Shown here: positions 54,199-62,511 of the stretch, piece after piece
Position numbering within the stretch: position 1 is the stretch's first letter
How the letters are laid out: every line of letters begins with the position of its first letter
Origin: Wenzhouxiangella sediminis
GTDB lineage: Bacteria > Pseudomonadota > Gammaproteobacteria > Xanthomonadales > Wenzhouxiangellaceae
Reading direction: 5' to 3'
Assembly (NCBI RefSeq): GCF_003410055.1
Contig: NZ_QUZK01000046.1
Coordinates: 62,001 to 126,000 of the forward strand
DNA length: 64,000 nucleotides
Program-made: the position numbers and the translations under genes
Notes under the pieces: model-generated
What the model was told of the DNA's origin: nothing
Databases searched by the model: none
Seen by the model: only the letters and a program-made list of their open reading frames with translations

Positions 54199-55314
54199 AT
54201 GCAACAGGTAGAGCGAGCCATTTTCGACCTGCGTCGCGGCCTGCCGGTCGTCGTCGGCGAAGACGCCGACGGGGCGGGTAGCAGCGTCATGGTCTATCCC
54301 GTCGAGTCGATTGCAGACACGAATCTCGCGGAAGTTCTCGAGACCGCCGGCAGTTCCCCGGCGCTGACGCTGACCCGGCACCGCATGGAGGCCATGGGCC
54401 TCGGCCTGAATACCGACGCCGCGTCGCTTCCGCTCAAGGGCGGTGATGGACTCAGTGCCGAAAGCCTCTACTGCGCTGCCGCTGCCGTCAAAGGCGGTCG
54501 CTCGGACCTGTTCGAAGAGCCGCGCCCGGCCAGCCTGGCCGAGCGCGCTGCCCTGGCGTTGATGCGGCGCGCCTTGCTGGTCCCGGCGGCACTCACCGCG
54601 CGCATAGACGGGAGCCGGCAGGCGGCCGTGGAACGGGCCGTGGAAGAGGGTCGCATCCTGCGCGTGCCCGCGCGCCTGGCCGAGCGCTGTTTCGAGTCGG
54701 GGGTCGGCATGTTGCGCCGGGTGAGCGAGGCGGACGTGCCGCTGAGTCAGTCGGTTCGCTCCCGCTTCGTGCTTTTTCGCGAGCCGGACGGCCTGCGAGA
54801 GCATGTGGCCGTCCTGATCGGCGACGCCAACGAATGGTCCCGGGAGGTGCCTGTCCGGATACATTCCTCCTGCCTGACCGGCGACCTGTTCGGCAGCCTG
54901 CGCTGTGATTGCGGGGAGCAGCTGCAGAACGCAGTACAGGCCATCGCCGAACTCGGCGGCGGCGTGCTGCTCTACCTGGCCCAGGAGGGACGTGGGATCG
55001 GCCTGGCCAACAAGCTGCGCGCCTACGAATTGCAGGACGCCGGGCTGGACACCGTCGAGGCCGACCGGGTGCTGGGTTTCGGCGACGACAACCGGCGTTA
55101 CCGCGTGGCCGTGGACATTCTCGCGGACCTGTCCATCGACAGGGTTCGACTGCTGACCAATAATCCGTCCAAGGTGCGCGCCCTCAGCGAGGGCGGGGTC
55201 GAAGTCGCTGCACGAGAAGGGCTGTATGGCCGGGTCACGCCCCAGAACCGCCGCTATCTCAAGGCCAAGGCCAGCCGCTCCGGGCACCTGCTCGACGAAG
55301 TGCTCGGAAAATAG
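54199..55314 (+). CDS. ribA: GTP cyclohydrolase II with degenerate RibB-like N-terminal domain
   Basis: 371 residues. The C-terminal half is GTP cyclohydrolase II: zinc cysteines in CLTGDLFGSLRCDCGE, catalytic region LLYLAQEGRGIGLANKLRAY (Tyr and Arg kept), DTVEADRVLGF, and LLTNNPSKVRAL. The N-terminal half resembles DHBP synthase (ERAIFDLRRGLPVVVGEDAD), but the acidic DRENEGD motif reads DADGAGS, so that activity is lost. It opens the imidazole ring of GTP to give a formyl-free or formylated pyrimidine. ATG 54199 preferred; ATG 54163 is in frame and overlaps the divergent start codon. Confidence 0.9.
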   Translation: MQQVERAIFDLRRGLPVVVGEDADGAGSSVMVYPVESIADTNLAEVLETAGSSPALTLTRHRMEAMGLGLNTDAASLPLKGGDGLSAESLYCAAAAVKGGRSDLFEEPRPASLAERAALALMRRALLVPAALTARIDGSRQAAVERAVEEGRILRVPARLAERCFESGVGMLRRVSEADVPLSQSVRSRFVLFREPDGLREHVAVLIGDANEWSREVPVRIHSSCLTGDLFGSLRCDCGEQLQNAVQAIAELGGGVLLYLAQEGRGIGLANKLRAYELQDAGLDTVEADRVLGFGDDNRRYRVAVDILADLSIDRVRLLTNNPSKVRALSEGGVEVAAREGLYGRVTPQNRRYLKAKASRSGHLLDEVLGK

Positions 55315-55345
55315 TCGCTACGGTTCAAGGAGCCTGATGCCAGGC

Positions 55346-56113
55346 CTAGGGTTGCCAGTCCTTGTTCCGGCATTCCGCCAGGACGGTCGCGAGGCGGCCG
55401 GCGTAGTGGGCCACCAGTCTTTCACCCAGATCCGCGGTTGCCGCGGACGCATCGCCGACAACGCCGGCGTCGTTGAGATCCTCTGCCAGCCAGGCCCAGG
55501 GCGCTTCGCCCTGGGGCGGCAGCGGTTTGCCGTGCGGGTGACGGGAAGCGAAATCCCGGGCTCGGTCCATGTGGACCAGGTCGGCAGCGAGGTGCAGCAT
55601 CATGGCGGTTTCGGCCAGCCCGCCGTGCAGGCCGTCCTTCAGCTCGCCGGCGTCGAGCTGGTCGCTCGGCGGGCGGAAACGCATGTAGCTGGCCTTGACG
55701 ACGAGCATTCCCCGGCGGCGCCTGAGTTCGAGCGCGGCGTCGTCCATCCAGCCGATGTTGCCGCCGTGGGCGTTGACCAGCACGAGTCGGTCGATGCGGG
55801 CGCGCGCCAGGCCTTCCCCAACGGCCACGAGCTGGTGTTTCATCTGTTCGGGCGGCAGGGTCAGGGTGCCGGGGAACGTAGCGTGCTCGTCGCTGGCGCC
55901 GATGGACAGGGTCGGCAGTGTGACAAGCGGAAACGCCGCATCGAGCCTGCTTGCTGCTTCCGCGAGCAGGCCTTCGCCGATCAGGCAGTCCGTTGCCAGC
56001 GGAAGGTGCGGGCCGTGCTGTTCGACGGCCCCGAGCACGAGCGCGGCGACCGGGCGCAGCCGGGCCAGGTCGGACAGTTCATCGCTTGTAAGTTCGCCCC
56101 ACTTTCGGATCAT
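55346..56113 (-). CDS. creatininase family protein
   Basis: 255-residue metal-dependent amidohydrolase of the creatininase/ArfB/MftE fold. Ligand motifs are present: GAVEQHGPHLPLATD (Glu, His, Asp), NAHGGN and HGGLAETAMM (Glu). Known members open creatinine, cut a peptide in mycofactocin maturation, or deformylate a GTP-derived pyrimidine (archaeal ArfB). Next to GTP cyclohydrolase II, deformylation or a ring-opening step on a related pyrimidine is plausible. The ribosome-binding GGAG lies 9 bases upstream of ATG 56113, inside the end of the FkbM gene. Confidence 0.88.
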   Translation of the reverse strand: MIRKWGELTSDELSDLARLRPVAALVLGAVEQHGPHLPLATDCLIGEGLLAEAASRLDAAFPLVTLPTLSIGASDEHATFPGTLTLPPEQMKHQLVAVGEGLARARIDRLVLVNAHGGNIGWMDDAALELRRRRGMLVVKASYMRFRPPSDQLDAGELKDGLHGGLAETAMMLHLAADLVHMDRARDFASRHPHGKPLPPQGEAPWAWLAEDLNDAGVVGDASAATADLGERLVAHYAGRLATVLAECRNKDWQP

Positions 56114-56117
56114 TACG

Positions 56118-56876
56118 TCACGCTCCGCTCCTGCCTTCGTAGAGTATGGCGTAGAGGTCGCCGGAGGCGATGCCCTGCGCGCCTTCGTGGAGCCAGTTGC
56201 GCACCGCATCGGCGCGTTGCCACCGCGGCCAGAGGAAGGTCCGGTCCTCTCCGGCCACGGCATTGTAGCGATAGCTGCCGAGCTCGCACAGGCGGTCCAG
56301 GCAGGCACGAGTATGATCCAGGGCGCCGGCGACGAATTCGATCGACAGCGCCGGCAGTGCGACGGACAGCCCGGCCAGTACGTCGGCTTCGTGGCCTTCG
56401 ACGTCGATTTTGCAGAAATCGGGTACGCCGTGCCGCTCGATCAGCGCATCGAGGGTGGTCACGGAGATCTCGATAGAATCGGACCAGGAAACTCGGGCGA
56501 ATCCGGGGTGGTTGCGAGTGACTGCGTCTCGCCAGGGGCGCGAAATCGAGGCGACGGCGGGGTGAGCGGCGTCCAGCGCAAGGATGGCCCGGCCGGGGCG
56601 GGCACCGACGGCTCGCTGGTCGAGGGTTACGCTCGAGTCGCGTCCGTGGAAGCGCCGCAGCCATCGCATCATCGCCGGCTGCGGTTCGAGGGCGACCACG
56701 TCCGCCCCGAGGCGGCGAAAGGCCCGGGTTCGGTCGCCGAGGTGGGCGCCGACGTCGAAGACCAGGCCGCCGTCGGGCACGAACGGTCGATAGAGGGCCA
56801 GCAAGCCGCGGAGTCGCCCGGGGCGGCGATAAATCAACATGGAGCGGGCAAGGCCGATCATTCGCCGAAGAATCAC
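56118..56876 (-). CDS. FkbM family SAM-dependent methyltransferase
   Basis: 252 residues. The SAM-binding segment is LVFDVGAHLGDRTRAFRRLG, followed by VVALEPQPAMMRWLRRF and the FkbM signature FCKIDVEGHEADVLAGL. It methylates an O or N atom on a sugar or natural product; the acceptor is unknown. GTG 56876 is the proposed start (ATG 56861 is an alternative). Only 4 bp separate its stop from the creatininase start, so the two are one transcript. Confidence 0.87.
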   Translation of the reverse strand: MILRRMIGLARSMLIYRRPGRLRGLLALYRPFVPDGGLVFDVGAHLGDRTRAFRRLGADVVALEPQPAMMRWLRRFHGRDSSVTLDQRAVGARPGRAILALDAAHPAVASISRPWRDAVTRNHPGFARVSWSDSIEISVTTLDALIERHGVPDFCKIDVEGHEADVLAGLSVALPALSIEFVAGALDHTRACLDRLCELGSYRYNAVAGEDRTFLWPRWQRADAVRNWLHEGAQGIASGDLYAILYEGRSGA

Positions 56877-56917
56877 GAGCGGCGTCCCGGGGCAATGAAA
56901 CGAGACTCGAGCATGTC

Positions 56918-58531
56918 ATGCATTGTGCGCCATCGAAAGTGAAACCGGATACCGACGCGCTCGCCATCGTGCGCATCCTGGCAGCAGGCCTGGTTCTCAA
57001 CGCACTGCTGGTGTTGCCGGCCTGGTGGCGCGACGGAATCATCGGCAGCGTCTGGTTCGCCCCTGAAGCCTTGCTGCTTCCGGCTTGGGTGGCGGTCGCT
57101 TCCGGTAGACGCCGCAGCGCTCTCCTGCGCGCGGCATCGGGCGGTTTGCTGGCTTTCGTCATCGTTGCGGGCTTCTTCGACGCCCTGGTCCAGTCGGTGC
57201 TGGGGCGGCCTCTGAACGTGTTCGTCGATCCGCTGATGCTGCGCGCGGGATTCCACCTGGTCGACGGCAGTTTCGGACGGTGGCAGGCCACTCTCGCCTC
57301 GGTGCTCCTCGCAGTGGCCGTCATCGCGCTCGCGTGGGTGATCTTTCGCCTGCTGCGCCCGCAGGCGCTTCCTCCCGGCAAGGCGGCACCCGCGATCATC
57401 CTGGCAAGCCTCCTGCTCGGCTTGCCCTGGGTAGCGGCGAAGCTGCCGGTCATCGAGTCGCAGGCCTGGCGCCTGCTGGTGACGCAGGCCGCTTCCCTCG
57501 AGGCGACGCGCGATGCGCGCGCCCGGATTCTGGCCGCTGCGGATGCGCCGGAATTCGAGCCCGGCCCGCTACCCGGCCTGGCCGGGCGGGACGTTTATGT
57601 CGTGTTCATCGAGTCCTACGGCGGCAGCGCGCTCGACCGGGCGCGAATGGCCGGGCGAGTCGAACCGCTCCTTCGTCGCTGGACCGAGCGTCTGGGCGCC
57701 GCGGGGGTGGAGGCGGTCAGCGGAAGAATGAAGGCGCCGATACGGGGCGGTCAGTCCTGGCTGTCGCACGCCAGCCTGCTCAGCGGTCTGTCCATCGACA
57801 GCCAGGTCTGGTACGAGATGCTGCTGGAGAAGGACATCGGCCTGCTCTCCGACGATTTCCGGCAGACCGGTCATGTCGCGGTCAATGTCGCGCCGGGCAT
57901 CGTCATGGACTGGCCCGAAGGCGACAGGCTGGGCTTCGATCGCATCTACGCCGCGGCGGACCTCGGCTACGAAGGGCCGCCTCTGGGCTGGGTGACCATG
58001 CCGGACGAGTACACCCTGCACACTTTCAGCGAGCGGATCCGGCCGCAGCAGGACGGCCCGGTTTTCGCCCAGATTGCCTTGATCAGCAGTCACTGGCCCT
58101 GGCGGCCGGTCATCGAGCCCCTGGACGACCATTCCAGGATCGGGCACGGACGCGTCTATTCCTCCTCGATCGACGAGGGCGAGCGGCCAGCCACTCTACT
58201 GTTCGATCCCGACCGCATGCGCCGTGCGTATGTCCGGAGCCTGGCCTATTCGCTGGCAGTCACATTCGACTGGGCCCGCCGCAACCTGCCGAGCGAGGCG
58301 CTCCTCATCGTGCTGGGTGACCACCAGCCAGTCTCCCTGGTGACCGGAAGGGAAGCCGGTTCCGAGGTTCCGGTCCACGTGATCAGCGGTGATCGCGATC
58401 TGCTGGCCGGGTTCATCGAAAGGGGATTCGTGCCCGGCCTGCTGCCTGTAAACGTCGACGAAGCACCACCCATTACCCGGCTCAGGCACTGGTTGAGAAG
58501 CGATTTCGCAACCGCCGAGCATTTGCCATGA
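56918..58531 (+). CDS. LTA synthase/sulfatase-fold membrane phosphotransferase or sulfatase
   Basis: 537 residues: five helices in the first 170, then an extracellular sulfatase-fold domain (about 225-530). Metal ligands match LtaS-type enzymes: Glu in YVVFIESYGG, and Asp-His in VLGDHQPVS; the nucleophile region is GGQSWLSHASLLSG (Ser instead of the TSD of LtaS). In Gram-positive bacteria such proteins polymerise glycerolphosphate; in Gram-negatives they modify glycans. It starts a run of three genes with a glycosyltransferase and a sulfotransferase. The start at 56918 lacks a clear ribosome-binding site. Confidence 0.82.
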   Translation: MHCAPSKVKPDTDALAIVRILAAGLVLNALLVLPAWWRDGIIGSVWFAPEALLLPAWVAVASGRRRSALLRAASGGLLAFVIVAGFFDALVQSVLGRPLNVFVDPLMLRAGFHLVDGSFGRWQATLASVLLAVAVIALAWVIFRLLRPQALPPGKAAPAIILASLLLGLPWVAAKLPVIESQAWRLLVTQAASLEATRDARARILAAADAPEFEPGPLPGLAGRDVYVVFIESYGGSALDRARMAGRVEPLLRRWTERLGAAGVEAVSGRMKAPIRGGQSWLSHASLLSGLSIDSQVWYEMLLEKDIGLLSDDFRQTGHVAVNVAPGIVMDWPEGDRLGFDRIYAAADLGYEGPPLGWVTMPDEYTLHTFSERIRPQQDGPVFAQIALISSHWPWRPVIEPLDDHSRIGHGRVYSSSIDEGERPATLLFDPDRMRRAYVRSLAYSLAVTFDWARRNLPSEALLIVLGDHQPVSLVTGREAGSEVPVHVISGDRDLLAGFIERGFVPGLLPVNVDEAPPITRLRHWLRSDFATAEHLP

Positions 58532-58649
58532 CGGCAGTCCACGATTAGTCTATGCGCGTTCCGGTCGCCGATCTCCGTCATGCCTACCGTCATTTGTCCA
58601 ATGCACCATCGATCAGCGTTCGTCTACAACGGTGCGCCGGGGCATGTTC

Positions 58650-59585
58650 ATGTCTGAACGCATCGCCTCGGCAGGGGGGCTGGGGTACAAACTGCGTCTG
58701 GGCGCCATCTGGCTGGCGGCCAGCGGACTGCTGCCCGCGCGCTGGTTTCAGGAGCCGCCGCCGGCGAAATCCGAACGGGCTGCGCGAACGGGCAGGTTGC
58801 ACGTGGAAATCGTCAGTCATTGCTGGCGCTACGCGCACCTGCTGGCCTATCAGCTCAGCTCGCTGGTCAATCACCCGCCCGGGGAAGTGGCGGTCACGAT
58901 GACGGTCTTCCATTCGCCGGAGGACGCCGAAACCGCTCGATTGCTGGAGTATTTCGGCGCCATGGAGCTGCCCAACGTCGAATGGAACTGGCAGGTGCGC
59001 GACAAGACACAGCTGTTTCGCCGTTCCATCGGTCGCAACGAGGCGGCGCTGGCGAGCCGGGCCGACTGGATCTGGTTCACCGACTGCGACGTGATTTTCC
59101 ACGCCGATTGCCTCGACGGTCTGGGCCGGTCCCTTCAGGGTAGCCGGGAGGCGCTGGTTTATCCGGATCATGAATTCTGCTCCCCGGTTTACGAGCCGGG
59201 CGACCCGGTGCTGGAAGCGGCCCGCGATCCCGGGCTGGTGGAGATCGATACGGCGAGTTTCGTTTGGCAGCAGCGATCGCGGGCGACCGGGCCACTGCAG
59301 ATCACCCACGGTGATGTGGCGCGCGCCTGTGGTTACTGTAAGGACATTCCGGTCTACCAGCAACCGACCGACCGCTGGGCCAAGGCGCAGGAGGACCGCG
59401 CATTTCGCTGGCTGCTCGGCACCACCGGCGAACCGGTCGCGATTCCCTCGGTCTACCGGATCCGTCACCAGGCCAAGGGGCGCTATCGCAAGCAGGGTGT
59501 GCACAGTCGCCTGCGGACCCGGGTCCGTCAGGCCCAGCTGCGCGTGCGCGAACGCGGCAACGGCCAGGACAACGGCGGCTCCTGA
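58650..59585 (+). CDS. GT-A type glycosyltransferase-like protein
   Basis: 311 residues. A nucleotide-binding fold with the DxD-like motif in WIWFTDCDVIFHADCL, an LVNHPPGEVAVTMTVFHSPE segment, and an acceptor part (ARACGYCKDIPVYQQPTDRW). No membrane helix. It is probably a GT2-like enzyme working on surface glycan, but the family is not certain. The start was taken at ATG 58650 (two alternatives upstream in frame at 58632 and 58644). It lies 21 bp before the sulfotransferase gene. Confidence 0.75.
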   Translation: MSERIASAGGLGYKLRLGAIWLAASGLLPARWFQEPPPAKSERAARTGRLHVEIVSHCWRYAHLLAYQLSSLVNHPPGEVAVTMTVFHSPEDAETARLLEYFGAMELPNVEWNWQVRDKTQLFRRSIGRNEAALASRADWIWFTDCDVIFHADCLDGLGRSLQGSREALVYPDHEFCSPVYEPGDPVLEAARDPGLVEIDTASFVWQQRSRATGPLQITHGDVARACGYCKDIPVYQQPTDRWAKAQEDRAFRWLLGTTGEPVAIPSVYRIRHQAKGRYRKQGVHSRLRTRVRQAQLRVRERGNGQDNGGS

Positions 59586-59606
59586 AGTCGGCGAGCAGGC
59601 CAGGGC

Positions 59607-60422
59607 ATGACCCGAATCCGTTTCCATATCGGCGCCCACAAGACGGCCACGACCCACTTGCAGATGACGCTTGCGCGTTGCCGGCTGGTTGCGGGAACCC
59701 GCTATGTGCCGCTCAAGCGGTTGCGCCGCCTGCTGACTTCCCGCGTCAGGAAGGGCCGGCTGATTCTGCCATGGCATCGCTGGTACCGCGGCACCTGGCT
59801 GTTTTCCGACGAGAACATACTCGGCACGACCGCCAATGCGCTCGAGATGTATCCCCAGCCCGCTTCAGCCCTGGCGTACTTCGCCGATTGCGAGCTGACC
59901 GTTTTCCTCTGTGTGCGCGGCTACGAGACCTTCCTGCCTTCGGCATGGGGCGAAAGACTGTGGCATCACCCGGTGCGACCTTTTCGGCCCGAATTGCCGC
60001 AACGCCGCTGGACCGACCTGGTCGACGATCTGAAAGCCGCGCTGCCCGGCGTGGCCATTCGGGTGTGGCGTTACGAAGATTACCGGGTGCATTCAGAAGC
60101 CATCATTCGGGACTATGCGGGGGGCGCGATAGAGCGGTTTTCGTCGTCCCCGGGCAGTCGGCCGAAGTCCGGGTTCTCGGCCCGCGCGGTGGAAGAGCTG
60201 GGGCGATACGCCGGGACGAAGGTGGGCAAGCGCCGCCTGTTGTCCATTCGCGAGCGATTCCCGGTCGGCGAGAACCATCCGCCCTTCGATCCCTGGTCCG
60301 AGGAGCAGAAGCGGGTGCTCGCCGAGATGTACGCCGACGACCTGGCGGCTCTGCGCGAGCGTGTCGAGTTGTGGCAGCCTGGTATGCCCCGTCACTCATT
60401 CTATGAGTCACAGAATGAGTGA
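59607..60422 (+). CDS. sulfotransferase family protein
   Basis: 271 residues. The PAPS 5'-phosphosulfate loop is FHIGAHKTATTHLQ, and CVRGYETFLPSAWGER fits the 3'-phosphate-binding site (Arg and Ser). The end of the protein is coded by a perfect 17-bp inverted repeat (see 60386-60428), which includes the stop codon. It should sulfate a sugar or other hydroxyl group of a surface polymer, together with the neighbouring glycosyltransferase. Start ATG 59607. Confidence 0.85.
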   Translation: MTRIRFHIGAHKTATTHLQMTLARCRLVAGTRYVPLKRLRRLLTSRVRKGRLILPWHRWYRGTWLFSDENILGTTANALEMYPQPASALAYFADCELTVFLCVRGYETFLPSAWGERLWHHPVRPFRPELPQRRWTDLVDDLKAALPGVAIRVWRYEDYRVHSEAIIRDYAGGAIERFSSSPGSRPKSGFSARAVEELGRYAGTKVGKRRLLSIRERFPVGENHPPFDPWSEEQKRVLAEMYADDLAALRERVELWQPGMPRHSFYESQNE

Positions 60423-60428
60423 CGGGGC
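60386..60428. repeat. perfect 17-bp palindromic hairpin spanning the end of the sulfotransferase gene
   Basis: Left arm GCCCCGTCACTCATTCT (60386-60402), 9-base loop, right arm AGAATGAGTGACGGGGC (60412-60428). It codes the last residues (MPRHSFYESQNE) and the stop, and lies between two convergent genes. No T-run follows on either strand, so it may be a rho-independent-like stop, an RNA processing site or a mobile palindromic element. Confidence 0.85.
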
Positions 60429-60431
60429 ACA

Positions 60432-61472
60432 CTAGCGAGACCTGTCGCGGCCATTGGTCAGGTCGATCACGGCGGCGCCGGTGAAACGGCCGTGCCGCAG
60501 GTCCGCAAGGGCTTCGTTGGTCCGCGCCAGCGCGTATCGGTGCACCGTCGTGGTCACGGGGATCTTCGCTGCCAGGGCGAGGAATTCTTCTCCGTCCCGG
60601 CGCGTTAGGTTGGCGACCGACATCAGGCTGCGTTCCTGCCAGAGCTTCTCGTAGGCGAAGGCGGGGATGTCGCTCATGTGGATGCCGCCGCTGACCACGG
60701 GCGCGCCGCGGTCGACGTGGTCCAGAGCGGTGACCATCAGCTCGCCCAACGGTGCGAAGACCAGGGCGGCGTCGAGCGTGACGGGCGGCGCCTCATCGCT
60801 GCCCCCGGCCCAGGCCACACCGAGTTCGCGGGCGAGCGACAGGGCCGCTTCGTCGCCGGGCCGAGTGAACGCGAAAACCGACTGGCCGAAGTGGTTCGCG
60901 ACCTGGGTGAGGATATGCGCGGCGGCGCCGAAGCCGTAGATGCCGATATTGCGATTGTCCTCGCCGCCGGCCAGGCGCCAGGTGCGGTAGCCGATCAGGC
61001 CGGCGCAGAGCAATGGTGCGATGTCGAGTGGGACGGCCGCCTCCGGCAGGGGAAAGCAGAAGGCGGCGTGGGCCTTCGCGTACTCCGCGAATCCGCCGTC
61101 GAGCGTGTAGCCGGTGAACTCCGCGGACTCGCAGAGATTCTCCCGACCGCTGCGGCAGAAGCGGCAATCGCCGTCCGTGCGGCCCAGCCAGGGAACGCCG
61201 ACGCGCTCTCCGACCGATATTCCGCTGACGTGTTTGCCGGTCGCTACCACGCGACCGACGATCTGGTGGCCTGGAATCAATGGCAGTTTCGGTTTGTCGA
61301 GGTCGCCGTCGATAATGTGCAGGTCGGTCCGGCAAAGTCCGCAAGCTTCTACGCGCACAAGGACCTGGTCGTCGGCTTCGATGGCGGGAACGGCGACATC
61401 GCGCATTTGCAGGGGGCGGTCGGGCCCCTCGAACACCATCGCGCGCATGGTTTCGGGAACGGGTTCAGTCAT
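60432..61472 (-). CDS. zinc-dependent alcohol dehydrogenase family protein
   Basis: Medium-chain zinc dehydrogenase, 346 residues. Catalytic ligands are GLCRTDLH (Cys) and IPGHQIVG (His; Gln replaces the usual Glu after it). The structural zinc loop is CRFCRSGRENLCESAEFTG. The nucleotide motif is IYGFGAAAHI, unlike the standard GxGxxG. It ends VIDLTNGRDRSR. Substrate unknown. The start ATG 61472 was preferred to one five codons upstream. It is convergent with the sulfotransferase gene. Confidence 0.9.
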   Translation of the reverse strand: MTEPVPETMRAMVFEGPDRPLQMRDVAVPAIEADDQVLVRVEACGLCRTDLHIIDGDLDKPKLPLIPGHQIVGRVVATGKHVSGISVGERVGVPWLGRTDGDCRFCRSGRENLCESAEFTGYTLDGGFAEYAKAHAAFCFPLPEAAVPLDIAPLLCAGLIGYRTWRLAGGEDNRNIGIYGFGAAAHILTQVANHFGQSVFAFTRPGDEAALSLARELGVAWAGGSDEAPPVTLDAALVFAPLGELMVTALDHVDRGAPVVSGGIHMSDIPAFAYEKLWQERSLMSVANLTRRDGEEFLALAAKIPVTTTVHRYALARTNEALADLRHGRFTGAAVIDLTNGRDRSR

Positions 61473-61597
61473 GCTCGAGCTTCTCATTCGAAACCACCGT
61501 CAAGTCTAGGGCGAGATTTCGTTCAGCGCACGCTCAGGGAAAAAGCGGGGCGCCGTGGTAACCTGCCGACCATCGGCAATCAGGCGGTGTGGATCGT

Positions 61598-61870
61598 ATG
61601 CGCGTGATCTTTCTCTTGCTTTCGCTGTGGCTGGCCGCGCCGGCTGCAGCCAGTTGTGAACTCTCCTCGGCGCGACTGGGTAACGCCTTGCTCAAGGTCG
61701 GCGACTCCGAACGAAAGGTGCTCGAGAAGGAACCGGATCGCACGGTGCGCCTGGAGAACCGCCGTGGGGGTGCTGCGGGAATCCGCTACGACTTCTACCT
61801 GCGCGGCAAGACGATCCAGGTCTACGTCAGGGGCGGCAGGATATCGACGATCTGCCATATCAACGAGTGA
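61598..61870 (+). CDS. small secreted protein (DUF2845-like)
   Basis: 90-residue exported protein with a signal peptide (VIFLLLSLWLAAPAAA). The mature part starts with CELSSARLGNALLKVGDSER and contains RYDFYLRGKTIQVYVRGGRI, an order that fits DUF2845 (surface-related, unknown role). Two cysteines (positions about 20 and 87) could pair. The start ATG 61598 follows AGGCGGTG; GTG 61589 is in frame. Confidence 0.65.
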   Translation: MRVIFLLLSLWLAAPAAASCELSSARLGNALLKVGDSERKVLEKEPDRTVRLENRRGGAAGIRYDFYLRGKTIQVYVRGGRISTICHINE

Positions 61871-61894
61871 GGCCCGCGAAGGGGTGAGGTTTCG

Positions 61895-62413
61895 TCACGG
61901 CGACGGGCCGTAGCGGGATTCGATGACGTCCATTCCCGAAGCCGAAGGTACCAGCAGATAGAGTCGGTCGTAGTCCGATTCCCCGATCGGCGAGACGACG
62001 CTGCCCGACAGCGCCTCCACAATGAGAGGAACCGTGTTGGAGTGGCCGGCGATCACGATCAGGCCTTCGGCACTGGATTCCTTCACCTTCTCCACGATTG
62101 CCTCGATATGGTCCTCGATCGCACCCGATTCGGCCGGCACGACCGAGACGTCGAGCCCTCGACGCCGAGCCAGCACCGCAAGCGTCTGACGGGTGCGCCT
62201 GTACTGCGAGGCGATCAGCTCGCTTACCCGTGCATGGCCCAGGGCGTTCGCGAGGGATTCGGCACGCTGACGACCCGCGCGGGTCAATTCCGGATCGCGG
62301 CTGCCATCGTCGGCCTTTTCGGCATGGCGCACGATGACGACCCCTGTCGCCTCTGCCACGGCCGTCGCAAAGGGCAGGGCAATCAATACGATGATCAGGC
62401 AGAAGGCTCTCAT
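61895..62413 (-). CDS. secreted histidine phosphatase (phosphoglycerate mutase-like)
   Basis: 172 residues with a signal peptide (FCLIIVLIALPFATAVA). The catalytic RHG-like motif is VVIVRHAEKA, arginines ASQYRRTRQTL follow, and the second histidine is in IAGHSNTVPL. Found as SixA/phosphohistidine-phosphatase relatives in the periplasm; the substrate is unknown. It is convergent with the small secreted protein gene, with a 24-bp gap. Confidence 0.9.
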   Translation of the reverse strand: MRAFCLIIVLIALPFATAVAEATGVVIVRHAEKADDGSRDPELTRAGRQRAESLANALGHARVSELIASQYRRTRQTLAVLARRRGLDVSVVPAESGAIEDHIEAIVEKVKESSAEGLIVIAGHSNTVPLIVEALSGSVVSPIGESDYDRLYLLVPSASGMDVIESRYGPSP

Positions 62414-62511
62414 GCGATTTGTCCGGAGCGAGTCGAACGGGCATTATACGATTGCCCTTGCGGGTGTCCGTACTTGACCCTTTTCGAACCGTTTCTACCG
62501 GAGACCGCCTG

